Counted from the first letter of the stretch, positions 22,753 through 30,878 are shown. The stretch: 64,000 bases of DNA from CBDDIP01 sp965279405 (GCA_965279405.1 OZ257157.1:2232001-2296000); one strand, 5' to 3'. Numbers and translations are program-made. Notes: a model not told the origin generated them from the sequence alone.

Positions 22753-25683
22753 ATGAACAAGTGGGCGCACAACGCAGCGAGAGTGGTCACGATCGCGGGG
22801 CTCCTCAGCTCCGTGGGCTACCTCGTCTGGCGCGCCGTCGCCTCGTTGCCCGGCGCGCCGTGGTGGCTCGGCGTGCCGCTGCTCGTGCTCGAGACCGTCG
22901 GAGTCGGGGCTGCGGCACTGCTGGCGTGGGCCCTCTGGCGTCGACCGCGAATGGCGCGCCGTGAGTCGTTCGCCGGTGGCGTCGACGTGGTCGTCCGGGT
23001 GGACTCCCAGCCGGTCCACGACGTGCGCGCCTCGCTCATCGCCGCCCGAACGGTCGTCGGCATCGGCGACCTGATCATCGTCGACCTCCTCGCACGACCG
23101 GACGTCGCCGCGCTGGCGACCGAATTCTCCGCCCTGTACGCGGCCACCGACGAGGCCGATCGCAACGGCAGTTCGCTGATCGCCGCGATCGGCGGCAGCG
23201 ATGCGGTGCTCGTGCTCGAGGCCGGCGACATCGCCTCGCCCGACGTGATCTCCGTCCTCGCCGGCGAGCTGGCCGATCCGGCCGTCGCCGCGACGCAGGC
23301 GCGCTGCGCGACCGTCGGCGGCTCGACCAGCGACCCGACGCACGGTGCGGTCCACGACGACACGTTCGATCGCGATGCGCTCCTGCCCTCGCTCGGCAGA
23401 CGGGGCATGGCCGTGCTCAGCGAGAGCGGCTCGCTGATGCGGCGCAGCGCGCTCGCGCAGCTCGATCTCGAGCCGTCGCCGATCAGCTCGGTCGAGTCCT
23501 CGTGGCGGATCAGCACGCAGCTCCTCGCGGCCGGGTGGCAGATCACCGCGCCGAGCGGTGTCGCGCTCGTGGCGCGCCACTCGATCGACGACGGCGAAGC
23601 CATCCACGACCATCGCGTCCAGTGCGCTCGTGCCGCAGGCGAGTCCCTCGTCGGCCCGCAGGGAGCGTTCCGCTGGAGCTCGCTGTCCGTCCGCCAACGC
23701 GTGGCCCTCAGTGCGTTCGCGATCCGTCCGCTCTCCGGGTTCCGCCGGGGCTGCTTCGTTGCGCTGCTCGTCGGCGCGCTGCTGTCGGGCAAGTTGCCGC
23801 TGCGTCCTGACGTGACCGCCCTCGGTCTGCTGTGGGCGCCCGGCTTCATCCTGACCGCGCTCGGCCTCGCGCTGTTGAGCAACGGTGCGCTGCGCCCCGG
23901 CGATCGCACCCGTTGGTCGCTGCGTGCGCTCGGCCCGTCGTGGCGCAGCCTCGGTCATCCGGAGGCGCCGCGTCGCGCTCCCGTGCTGCACGCACCATCG
24001 TTCCAACACGGCGCGGCGCCGGCCGGTGTGGTGGTGGTGCTCAGCGCCGTCGTTGCCATGCGCGGCATCAGCGATCAGTGGACGCACACGTTGGGCGCGC
24101 TGCCGCAGCGCTCGCTCATCGGGCTCCTGCTGGTCGCGCTGTGGATGCTGGCGATCTCGCTCGACGTGCTGCGGTTGCTCGCTCGCCCGTCGCAGCTGCG
24201 TCGTGCGCGCCGCATCGTCTCCTCGTTCCCGGCCTCGCTCGGTGGGCGCGGCGCGTTCATCGTCGACATCACCCCGCTCGGCGCCGGTGTCGTGTCCGAC
24301 GTACCGGTCGCCATCGGCGAGACGATGGTCCTCGACACGGTCATCGGTTCGGCCTCCGGCTGCACCTCGATGTCCGTGCCGGCAACGGTGCGCAACGTTC
24401 GCGACGACCTCGGCGGCGGCTTCCGACTCGGCGTCGAATTCGGCGCGCACGACAGCACGATCGCCACCGCGCTCGTCGAGTTCAGCATCGTCGAACCGGC
24501 CCGCACGCAGCTCGGACGTCCCGCTCCGGCACCGATCCTCGGCGTGCACGAGTTCAGCGACTACGCCCTCGAAGGCGGATACGAAGGGCGTCGGCCCGTG
24601 TTGCGACTCGCCTCGCTGCTCGCCGTCGGCGGCGTCGTCGCCAGTGCCGTGCCGGCGGCAGCGCAGGCTTCGGACACCGCCAGCCACCTCGTGCGCGGCA
24701 CCGTCGTGGTCGCCGAGATCGAGTCCCTGCCGACCGACACCAGCCCCGTCGGCACCAGCGTCGACAGCAACCCGCCGGTCACGGTCACCGTCAGCAACCC
24801 GGCCACGGTGCCGGCGACGGGTGCACCGACCACCGACGCGCCGGATGCACCTGCTGCGACCGGCGTCGGTGGCGCCGTCGTCGTCGGTGTGTGCAGCGTC
24901 GCTCCGGGCCCCGACGGGGCGTGGGGCACGGCTGACGACGAGTACGGCCCGCCGGTGAGCACCGAGACCGCAGCGGATGGCACCTACTTCCTCGACATCG
25001 ACGGTGACGCCTGCTGGCTGACCGTCGATCCGCCGACCGGCTTCGTGCCGGTCCCCGGCGACAGCAGCAGCCCGACCGCGGGCCCGACCGTGATCGACGT
25101 CAGCGGCAAGCGCAGCGAGATCGAACCCGTCGTCGTCACGCCCGTCGATCCCGTCGCCCGGCCGCGCACGTCCTCCGTGCGCAACGAGGTGTGGGACGAC
25201 GTCGATGGCGACGGCGTGCGCGACCCTGACGAAGCCGGCATCGGCGGCGTCACCGTCTCGCTCTATGGCGCTGACGGCCTGACGACCGGTCGGCAGGTGA
25301 CGAGCGACTCGGGCGAGGTCGTGTTCCCCGACCTCACCGCCGGCAGCTACTCGCTCGGCGTGTCCAACGTGCCCGCCGGCTACCGGGTGACCGGGCTCGG
25401 TGACAACGCCGCCGATCCGGTGACCGGTCGGACCGGTGCGATCATCGTCGACGGCGGTGGCGACGTGGTCGACGTGGTCATCGGACTGGTACCTCGCGCC
25501 AGCGGGGCTGCGGCTGCACCGGTTGCCAACGAGCGCGTGCTCCCCGAACCGGGCGCCGGTCAGCTGGCCAACAGCGACGGCCCACCCGCCGGGGTGCTGG
25601 CCGTCCTCGCCGTGGCGCTTGCCGCAGTGCTCGGGGCGAGCGTGCTCATCGGCGTCGTGCGGCCCCGCCGGCGCACTGCCTGA
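22753..25683 (+). CDS. Degenerate BcsA-like glycosyltransferase with PilZ and SdrD-B-like domains
   Basis: A 976-residue membrane protein whose order matches cellulose synthase BcsA, followed by an adhesin-like part. Residues 1-65 hold two membrane helices. Residues 77-300 resemble a GT2 domain (VDVVVRVDSQPVHDVRASL, VLVLEAGDIASPDVI, GSLMRRSAL), but the catalytic marks are lost: DxD is LEAGD, the TED Asp region is SSVESSW, and QxxRW is HRVQCA. Four or so helices follow (330-470). A PilZ domain spans about 483-580, with RxxxR at 483-487 and DITPLG at 505-510 (c-di-GMP signature, Ser to Thr). After another hydrophobic segment (about 605-620) come a Thr/Pro-rich stretch and an SdrD-B-like domain (WDDVDGDGVRDPDEAG, about 815-890). 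A C-terminal helix ends RPRRRTA. Role inferred: c-di-GMP-responsive surface protein without transferase activity. Confidence 0.72.
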   Translation: MNKWAHNAARVVTIAGLLSSVGYLVWRAVASLPGAPWWLGVPLLVLETVGVGAAALLAWALWRRPRMARRESFAGGVDVVVRVDSQPVHDVRASLIAARTVVGIGDLIIVDLLARPDVAALATEFSALYAATDEADRNGSSLIAAIGGSDAVLVLEAGDIASPDVISVLAGELADPAVAATQARCATVGGSTSDPTHGAVHDDTFDRDALLPSLGRRGMAVLSESGSLMRRSALAQLDLEPSPISSVESSWRISTQLLAAGWQITAPSGVALVARHSIDDGEAIHDHRVQCARAAGESLVGPQGAFRWSSLSVRQRVALSAFAIRPLSGFRRGCFVALLVGALLSGKLPLRPDVTALGLLWAPGFILTALGLALLSNGALRPGDRTRWSLRALGPSWRSLGHPEAPRRAPVLHAPSFQHGAAPAGVVVVLSAVVAMRGISDQWTHTLGALPQRSLIGLLLVALWMLAISLDVLRLLARPSQLRRARRIVSSFPASLGGRGAFIVDITPLGAGVVSDVPVAIGETMVLDTVIGSASGCTSMSVPATVRNVRDDLGGGFRLGVEFGAHDSTIATALVEFSIVEPARTQLGRPAPAPILGVHEFSDYALEGGYEGRRPVLRLASLLAVGGVVASAVPAAAQASDTASHLVRGTVVVAEIESLPTDTSPVGTSVDSNPPVTVTVSNPATVPATGAPTTDAPDAPAATGVGGAVVVGVCSVAPGPDGAWGTADDEYGPPVSTETAADGTYFLDIDGDACWLTVDPPTGFVPVPGDSSSPTAGPTVIDVSGKRSEIEPVVVTPVDPVARPRTSSVRNEVWDDVDGDGVRDPDEAGIGGVTVSLYGADGLTTGRQVTSDSGEVVFPDLTAGSYSLGVSNVPAGYRVTGLGDNAADPVTGRTGAIIVDGGGDVVDVVIGLVPRASGAAAAPVANERVLPEPGAGQLANSDGPPAGVLAVLAVALAAVLGASVLIGVVRPRRRTA

Positions 25684-25686
25684 CGA

Positions 25687-26256
25687 TCACTCGATCTCGC
25701 TCGGATCTGGTGGCTCGTCGGAGCCGTCGGAGGACTTGGCGATCAGGTAGCCGATCGCCCGCTCGGCCCGTGGGTAGCGGCGCACGAGCGCCCAGAACGC
25801 CGGCGAGTGGTTCGGCACCTCGATGTGCGCCAGCTCGTGCACGATCACGTAGTCGAGCACCCACTCTGGGAACGCGGCCAGACGATCGCTGATCCGGATC
25901 TCGCCGGTGGCCGGTGTGCACGACCCCCAGCGGGCGGTCATGTCGCTCGCCCAGCGGATGTCGGTGGCGGCGGTCAACCGGTGCCGGCGGGCGAGCGCAC
26001 TCGCTCGTTGCGGCAAGTCGATGCGCTCGGTGCTCATCGAGCGGGCGAAGCGGTCGGCCATCGTCGCCGCCCAGCGGCGCTCCTCGGCCTTGCTCATCCA
26101 CGACGGCACAGTCACGGTCAGCACCCCGCCGCGCAGCTGTGCGCCCACCGTCTTGCGTCGCTTCGCCGAGCGCACGACGTCGACGGTGAACGCGGGCCCG
26201 GCTGCGACGGGCTCGTCGTCCACGCTGTCGAAGTCGAGTTGTTCGTAGGAGCTCAC
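25687..26256 (-). CDS. YgjP-type metallopeptidase (DUF45/WLM)
   Basis: A 189-residue putative zinc peptidase. The domain core has RWGSCTPATGEIRISDRLAAFP, then the zinc motif VIVHELAHIEVPNHSPAFW, with HExxH (HELAH) and a third His six residues on. This is the signature of YgjP-like proteins found beside DNA-repair or housekeeping genes; the substrate is unknown. GTG 26256 is chosen over TTG 26289 because a TACCCT box (26266-26271) lies between them, 9 nt before the GTG. It is convergent with the large PilZ protein, 3 nt apart. Confidence 0.8.
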   Translation of the reverse strand: MSSYEQLDFDSVDDEPVAAGPAFTVDVVRSAKRRKTVGAQLRGGVLTVTVPSWMSKAEERRWAATMADRFARSMSTERIDLPQRASALARRHRLTAATDIRWASDMTARWGSCTPATGEIRISDRLAAFPEWVLDYVIVHELAHIEVPNHSPAFWALVRRYPRAERAIGYLIAKSSDGSDEPPDPSEIE

Positions 26257-26265
26257 CGGCCTCGG

Positions 26266-26271
26266 AGGGTA
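26266..26271 (-). promoter_or_regulatory. -10-like box of the YgjP-type gene
   Basis: TACCCT on the minus strand lies 9 nt before GTG 26256. It decides the start against the longer TTG form. Confidence 0.45.
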
Positions 26272-26398
26272 CGCCAGAAAATTTCTCAAGAAGTGCTCAA
26301 GTTCCGTCGCGGAAGTGCCGATACCCGCCGCGAACCCTCATGAGCACCCTCGTCCGCGCGCCCGAACCGAAGCACCGTTGGCGCGATGGGTCCGGGGT

Positions 26399-26404
26399 TA
26401 CGCT
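26399..26404 (+). promoter_or_regulatory. -10-like box of the moaD/thiS-rsiG unit
   Basis: TACGCT lies 7 nt before ATG 26412. Confidence 0.45.
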
Positions 26405-26411
26405 GCAGCCG

Positions 26412-26654
26412 ATGGCCACCCTGCGCTTGTTCGCCTCTGCTCGCGAAGCTGCGGGCACGTCGCGCGCCAGCTTCGACGGGACGACGGTGGAAGAGGTGCT
26501 GGCCAAGGCAGTGGCGTCGTTCGGTGACGGGTTCTCGCAGGTCTTACCGTCGTGTCGAGTGTGGGTGAACGGCGATGCCGCCGACGCCTCCACCTCGGTC
26601 GGCGAATCCGATGAGGTCGCGGTCCTACCGCCCGTCAGTGGAGGTGCAACTTGA
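26412..26654 (+). CDS. MoaD/ThiS-family sulfur carrier protein
   Basis: An 80-residue ubiquitin-like beta-grasp protein (MATLRLFASAREAAGT at the start, VWVNGDAADASTSVGESDEVAVLPPVSGG at the end). Such proteins carry sulfur as a C-terminal thiocarboxylate for molybdopterin, thiamin or cysteine. The Gly-Gly is followed by Ala-Thr, so it is not C-terminal; trimming, or loss of the carrier role, must be assumed. No other molybdopterin or thiamin genes are nearby. Its stop overlaps the TTG start of the RsiG gene by four bases (TTGA), an unexpected coupling. Confidence 0.78.
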   Translation: MATLRLFASAREAAGTSRASFDGTTVEEVLAKAVASFGDGFSQVLPSCRVWVNGDAADASTSVGESDEVAVLPPVSGGAT

Positions 26655-27184
26655 ACCAAACGATCGATCCCGGCGGTCAGCCCGACCAGGCCTCGGATCC
26701 CGCGCTGGTGGCGATGCCGCTGGACGAGCTGCGCGCGCTGCGCGGTGATCTGCAGCATGAGGACGACGCGATCTCGTACGTGCGTCGGCTGGCGCAGGCC
26801 CGCATCGACCTGGTTCGTGCGGTGCAGCGGCACCGTGCTGCGGGCGAGTCCGGCCCGCCCACCGGCGAGCTGCCGATCATCCTGTCGGAGCACCTCACCG
26901 CCACCGGCGGGTCGCCTCGGCCGCCGCGCCCGGCCGACGACTTCAGCGACCACATCCTGGCCACCGAGCTCGAAGCGCTCTGCGACGACTACGGCGGCGC
27001 CGACGTGTCGTCGTTGGCCGACGACAAGCTGGCCGAGTTCTCGGCGGCGCTGCAGCAGTTCGAGCAGGCCCGTTCGCACGAGCGCAAGGAGCTCTTCGGT
27101 CGCATCGATGCGTTGAGCGCCGAGCTCGTGCGCCGCTACCGCGACGGCGAGGCCGACGTCGACGGCCTGCTCGCCGACGACTGA
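26651..27184 (+). CDS. rsiG: RsiG-like c-di-GMP-binding anti-sigma factor
   Basis: A 177-residue, mostly helical, charged protein. In Streptomyces, RsiG binds c-di-GMP with two antiparallel helices, each carrying E(X)3S(X)2R(X)3Q(X)3D, and holds the sigma factor WhiG inactive. Both copies are readable here: residues 38-53 give D-S42-R45-Q49-D53 (first Glu is Asp), and residues 138-153 give E138-S142-R145-F149-D153 (Gln is Phe). The spacing is exact in both. The start is TTG 26651, overlapping the moaD/thiS stop. The next gene, 23 nt on, is an XRE regulator. The cognate sigma factor is not in this window. Confidence 0.75.
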   Translation: MNQTIDPGGQPDQASDPALVAMPLDELRALRGDLQHEDDAISYVRRLAQARIDLVRAVQRHRAAGESGPPTGELPIILSEHLTATGGSPRPPRPADDFSDHILATELEALCDDYGGADVSSLADDKLAEFSAALQQFEQARSHERKELFGRIDALSAELVRRYRDGEADVDGLLADD

Positions 27185-27207
27185 CGGAACGGTCCCGGCC
27201 GGCGACG

Positions 27208-27573
27208 ATGGCTGCACGCGACGACCTCGACAAGCGCCTCGCTGACGTCGGCGACTTCATCAAGGCCCAGCGCGAGGTGGCGCGCATGAGCGTGCGTCGA
27301 CTGGCCGAGCTGGCCGGCGTGAGCAACCCGTACCTGTCGCAGATCGAGCGTGGGCTGCGCAACCCCTCGGCCGACATCCTCCAGCAGATCGCCAAGGCGC
27401 TGCAGATCAGTGCCGAGTCGCTCTACGAGCGCGCCGGGTTCATGTCGGCGGACACGAAGGTGCGCGGCGTGCGTGATGCGATCGCCGCCGATCCGTTGCT
27501 CAGTCCGGAGCAGCGTCAGGCGTTGCTCAACGTGTACGAGAGCTTCGTGGCGAGCTCGACGGCGAAGCAGTAG
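27208..27573 (+). CDS. XRE-family helix-turn-helix regulator
   Basis: A 121-residue DNA-binding protein. The helix-turn-helix covers about residues 16-70 (GDFIKAQREVARMSVRRLAELAGVSNPYLSQIERGLRNPSADILQQIAKAL), with all signature positions. The C-terminal 45 residues (SLYERAGFM ... LLSPEQRQALLNVYESF) form a short helical tail and contain no recognised ligand domain. ATG 27208 lies 23 nt after the rsiG stop, so the two are likely co-transcribed, and the pair may act together in development or stress control. Its end overlaps the convergent nhaA by 47 bases. Confidence 0.85.
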   Translation: MAARDDLDKRLADVGDFIKAQREVARMSVRRLAELAGVSNPYLSQIERGLRNPSADILQQIAKALQISAESLYERAGFMSADTKVRGVRDAIAADPLLSPEQRQALLNVYESFVASSTAKQ

Positions 27574-28843
27574 CCGCACCGCCGCTGCGCAGGACCGCGA
27601 ACGCCAGCAGCGCGCTGACGACCGAGGCGGCGAGGATGGCCAGCTTGGCGTCGTTCAGCTGATCGGCATCGTCGAACGCCAGCTCGGCAACGAACAGCGC
27701 AACCGTGAAGCCGATGCCCGCCGCATTGCCCACGCCGAGCAGCGATCGCGTGCTGCCGCCCGGCGGCAGGTCGGCGACGCCGGCGCGCACGGCGAGGCGG
27801 GAGGCGACGAACACGCCGATCGGCTTGCCGGCGACGAGCCCGACGAGCACGGCCCACGTCAGCGGGCTGCCCGCCGCGTCGCGTAGTCCGTCGGCACTGA
27901 TCACGATGCCCGCGTTGGCGAGCGCGAACACCGGCACGATGACGTAGCCGGTCCACGGGTGCAGCACGTGCTCGAGCCACTCGACGGTGCTCACCGAGCT
28001 GCGCGCCAGCTCGCTCGTCGCGTACGCATGGTCGACGGTGCTCAGGTCGTTGAGCTCCTCGATGTCGATGAGGTCGGCGGACAGGTGCGGTTGGGTCGGG
28101 GCCAGCAGACCCATCGCCACGCCGGCGAGCGTCGGGTGGATGCCACCCTCGTGCATCGCCAGCCACAGGCCCACGCCGACGACGACGTAGATCATCGTCG
28201 GCCGCAACCCGATCCGGCGCAGGACCGCGGTGAGGGCGAGCAACGCAGCGGCCAGCGCCAGCCACCACCATCCGATGTCGTCGCTGTAGAACGCGGCGAT
28301 GATCACGATCGCGCCGATGTCGTCGACGATCGCCAACCCGAGCAGGAAGGCGCGCATCGACGACGGCACGCGCTCGCCGACCACTGCGACGACCCCGACT
28401 GCGAGCGCGATGTCGGTCGCCATCGGCACGCCCCAACCGTGGCGCGATCCGCTGTCGGCGATCGCCACGAACAACAAGGCGGGCACGGCCATCCCGCCGA
28501 TGGCGGCGACGATCGGCAGCATCGCCGCGCGCCGGTTGCTGAGGTGACCGGACGTCAGTTCGCGCTTGATCTCCAAGCCGACGACGAGGAAGAAGATCGT
28601 CATCAAGCCGTCGTTCACCCAGTGGCGCAGGTCGAGCTGCAGCGTGTGGCCGGCAACGGTGATGCCGAGGTCGCTGCCCCACAGCCGGTTGTAGGCGGCC
28701 TTCCACGGCGAGTTGGCCCACAGCAACGCGATCGCTGCGCCGACCGCGAGGAGCGCGCCGCCGGCTGCTTCGGTGCCGAGGAAGTCGCGCAGCGGTGACA
28801 GCAACCGAACGAACGGCGACTCCTGCTTGGCTCGTCGTCGCAT
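27527..28843 (-). CDS. nhaA: Na+/H+ antiporter NhaA
   Basis: A 438-residue inner-membrane antiporter exchanging protons for sodium. It has twelve or so hydrophobic segments. The paired Asp residues of the ion site are in LGLAIVDDIGAIVIIA (E. coli D163/D164 equivalents), the VPMATDIALAVGVV segment is the broken-helix region, and FFLVVGLEIKREL is a strong NhaA mark. ATG 28843 begins MRRRAKQESP, a normal cytosolic N-terminus. The C-terminal Ser/Arg-rich tail overlaps the convergent XRE gene. Confidence 0.94.
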   Translation of the reverse strand: MRRRAKQESPFVRLLSPLRDFLGTEAAGGALLAVGAAIALLWANSPWKAAYNRLWGSDLGITVAGHTLQLDLRHWVNDGLMTIFFLVVGLEIKRELTSGHLSNRRAAMLPIVAAIGGMAVPALLFVAIADSGSRHGWGVPMATDIALAVGVVAVVGERVPSSMRAFLLGLAIVDDIGAIVIIAAFYSDDIGWWWLALAAALLALTAVLRRIGLRPTMIYVVVGVGLWLAMHEGGIHPTLAGVAMGLLAPTQPHLSADLIDIEELNDLSTVDHAYATSELARSSVSTVEWLEHVLHPWTGYVIVPVFALANAGIVISADGLRDAAGSPLTWAVLVGLVAGKPIGVFVASRLAVRAGVADLPPGGSTRSLLGVGNAAGIGFTVALFVAELAFDDADQLNDAKLAILAASVVSALLAFAVLRSGGAATASPSSSPRSSRTR

Positions 28844-28903
28844 CGGTCCATGATCGCACGCGGGTGTGAACCGTCCCGTTCCGGGGAATGTTGAGCAGGT
28901 CGA

Positions 28904-28909
28904 TAGGCT
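28904..28909 (+). promoter_or_regulatory. -10-like box of mshA
   Basis: TAGGCT lies 11 nt before GTG 28921, inside the longer frame that begins at ATG 28888. It favours the GTG start. Confidence 0.4.
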
Positions 28910-28920
28910 TTCTCTCCGCC

Positions 28921-30135
28921 GTGCAACGTGTCGCAGTGCTCTCCCTTCACACCTCACCGCTGGTGCAACCCGGATCCGGTGACAGTGGCGGCATGAACGT
29001 GTACGTGCGCGAGCTGGTGTCGGCGCTCGCGCAGGCCGGCGTCGAGTGCACGACCTACACGCGGGCCACCAATCCCGACCTTCCCGAGGTCGTGCAGATC
29101 GAGCCGGGTCACCGCGTCGTGCACGTGCCCGCCGGGCCGTACGACTTGCGCAAGGAGCAGCTGCCGGAGGTGATCGAGGAGTTCGGCGACGCGGTCGTCG
29201 AGCACCTGCGCACCGACTCGCCGGCCGACGTGCTGCACGCCAACTACTGGCTCAGCGGTCTGGTCGCCCATCGCGTCAAGCACCAGCTCGACATCCCGTT
29301 CGTGGCGACGTTCCACACGCTCGCCAAGGTGAAGGCCGAAGGTGGCGACCTGGAGCCGGAGTGGCGCGAGCGCGCCGAGGCCGAGATCATCAACTGCGCC
29401 GACGCCATCTGCGTCAGCTGCACCGAGGAGGAGCGTCAGTTCCGCCGCCTCTACGGCAACCCGCAGGGTCGCATCGAGATCGTCGCCCCTGGCGTCGAGC
29501 ACGCGTTCTTCGCTCCTGGCGTGAAGGCCGGCGCGCGTCAGGCGCTGGGGTTGCCCGAGGACGTGCCGGTGCTGCTGTTCGTCGGCCGCATCCAGCCGCT
29601 GAAGGGGCCCGACGTCGCCGTGCGCGCATTGGCCCGGCTCAGCCGCAAGGACGCACTGCTGCTGATCGTCGGCGGGGCCAGTGGCACCGAAGGCGACGAA
29701 GAGGTCGAGCGGCTGAACGTGTTGATGAGCGAGCTCGGCGTCACCGATCGGGTGCACTTCATCGAGCCGCAGCCGCATCACATCCTGAGCACCTACTACC
29801 GCGCCGCTGACGCGGTCGTCGTACCGAGTCGCAGCGAGAGCTTCGGCCTCGTTGCCCTCGAGGCCTCGGCGTGCGGTGTGCCCGTGGTGGCCAGCGCCGT
29901 CGGCGGCTTGTTGACGCTCGTCGATCACGGCGAGACCGGGTTCCTCGTTCGCGACCGCGATCCCGATCTGTTCGCCCGCTACCTCGACGAGATCATCGAG
30001 CACCCCGAGCACGGCGCGGCCCTCGGGCGCCGCGGTGCGCAGCGCGCGCAGCGGTACACGTGGGGCTTCGCTGCGGCGCGGTTGCGGCGGCTGTACGCCG
30101 ACCTGTGCGTCAACGAGCTGGTCGCCTGCGCGTGA
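28921..30135 (+). CDS. mshA: MshA-type glycosyltransferase (mycothiol)
   Basis: Likely D-inositol-3-phosphate glycosyltransferase, the first step of mycothiol synthesis. The 404-residue GT4/GT-B enzyme starts VQRVAVLSLHTSP. It has the N-terminal glycine loop PGSGDSGGMNVYVREL, LHANYWLSG, ATFHTLAKVKA, the donor-site VGRIQPLKGPDVAV, and the EX7E region SESFGLVALEASACGVPVVAS. The same gene is followed by a YbjN gene in mycobacteria, as here. GTG 28921 is preferred; ATG 28888 would add 11 residues that overlap a promoter-like box. A different GT4 sugar acceptor cannot be fully excluded. Confidence 0.88.
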   Translation: MQRVAVLSLHTSPLVQPGSGDSGGMNVYVRELVSALAQAGVECTTYTRATNPDLPEVVQIEPGHRVVHVPAGPYDLRKEQLPEVIEEFGDAVVEHLRTDSPADVLHANYWLSGLVAHRVKHQLDIPFVATFHTLAKVKAEGGDLEPEWRERAEAEIINCADAICVSCTEEERQFRRLYGNPQGRIEIVAPGVEHAFFAPGVKAGARQALGLPEDVPVLLFVGRIQPLKGPDVAVRALARLSRKDALLLIVGGASGTEGDEEVERLNVLMSELGVTDRVHFIEPQPHHILSTYYRAADAVVVPSRSESFGLVALEASACGVPVVASAVGGLLTLVDHGETGFLVRDRDPDLFARYLDEIIEHPEHGAALGRRGAQRAQRYTWGFAAARLRRLYADLCVNELVACA

Positions 30136-30599
30136 GCGACCTGCACGCCGCCGCCGACCTCGCGGTGTACGAGCGCCAGATCGACGAGTGGCTCGCCGGG
30201 TTCGCCGCGTCGAACCCGGTGATCGAGGCGATCGACCGCAACGTCGACGCCGCCCACGGTGACCAGCCGCGCTGGTACGTGCGCATGCGCGGCGAGGAGA
30301 AGGAGCACACCACGGTGTGGCTCACCCTCGGCCAGCGCACGTTGCGCTACGAGACCTACGTGATGCCGGCGCCGTACGAGAACGTGCAGCAGGTGTACGA
30401 GATGGCGCTGCGCCGCAACGAGCGGCTCGTCGGCGCGCACTTCGCCATCGGCGTCGAGGACGCGCTGTTCCTGCGCGGCGAGCTGCCCTTGGTGGCCCTC
30501 ACCGAGGACGAGCTCGACCGGATCATCGGCTCGCTCTACGCCTACGTCGAGCAGTGCTTCCCCGCGCTCATCCGCCTCGCCTTCGCCTCCCGCTTCTAG
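30132..30599 (+). CDS. YbjN domain protein
   Basis: A 155-residue cytosolic alpha/beta protein of the YbjN (type III secretion chaperone-like) family. It shows alternating strands (WYVRMRGEEKEHTTVWLTLGQRTLRYETYVMP) and C-terminal helices. The GTG start overlaps the mshA stop by 4 bases. The mshA-YbjN pairing is conserved in mycobacteria, which suggests a linked role that remains undefined. A TGGGCGCG/CGCGCCCA hairpin follows the stop. Confidence 0.8.
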   Translation: MSDLHAAADLAVYERQIDEWLAGFAASNPVIEAIDRNVDAAHGDQPRWYVRMRGEEKEHTTVWLTLGQRTLRYETYVMPAPYENVQQVYEMALRRNERLVGAHFAIGVEDALFLRGELPLVALTEDELDRIIGSLYAYVEQCFPALIRLAFASRF

Positions 30600-30603
30600 C
30601 GCA

Positions 30604-30643
30604 TGGGCGCGAAACCGACGAGATGTCGTCAGTTCCGCGCCCA
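30604..30643 (+). terminator. Hairpin after the mshA-YbjN unit
   Basis: Outer arms are TGGGCGCG (30604-30611) and CGCGCCCA (30636-30643). Inner arms are GACGA/TCGTC (30617-30621, 30626-30630). There is no T-run after it, so intrinsic termination is uncertain. Confidence 0.45.
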
Positions 30644-30680
30644 AGCGAGAAGAAGTTCGCCGCCGGGGGCGGCTCGGTGA

Positions 30681-30716
30681 GAGGTGAGGGGCGATGCACC
30701 GCACATCGCTCACCTC
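30681..30716. repeat. Inverted repeat between YbjN and proC
   Basis: GAGGTGAG (30681-30688) pairs with CTCACCTC (30709-30716), and inner CGATG/CATCG (30692-30696, 30704-30708) extends the stem. The function is unknown; it may be a second terminator-like hairpin. Confidence 0.45.
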
Positions 30717-30812
30717 GCCGCCTCCAGAGCGTGGGTTGGGGTCGGCCTTGGTCGAGACTGTGAGCAGGGTGTTTTCCGTTCGGGCGATCTCGGCACGGTT
30801 CTGTGTTGATGC

Positions 30813-30858
30813 ACGGATGGGCGGGCCATCGGGGAAGTCGATGTCCCCGCCCATCCGT
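30813..30858. promoter_or_regulatory. 13-bp inverted repeat upstream of the proC box
   Basis: ACGGATGGGCGGG (30813-30825) and CCCGCCCATCCGT (30846-30858) are perfect inverted arms around a 20-nt loop. They end 6 nt before the proC -10-like box. This may be an operator or the end of an upstream transcript. Confidence 0.45.
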
Positions 30859-30864
30859 CGTGCG

Positions 30865-30870
30865 TAGCCT
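30865..30870 (+). promoter_or_regulatory. -10-like box of proC
   Basis: TAGCCT lies 8 nt before ATG 30879. Confidence 0.5.
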
Positions 30871-30878
30871 CCACCGCC

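Noticed and set aside
25500..25683. Sortase-type cell-wall anchor at the end of the PilZ fusion
   Set aside because: A C-terminal helix and basic tail are present, but there is no LPxTG-like motif before the helix.
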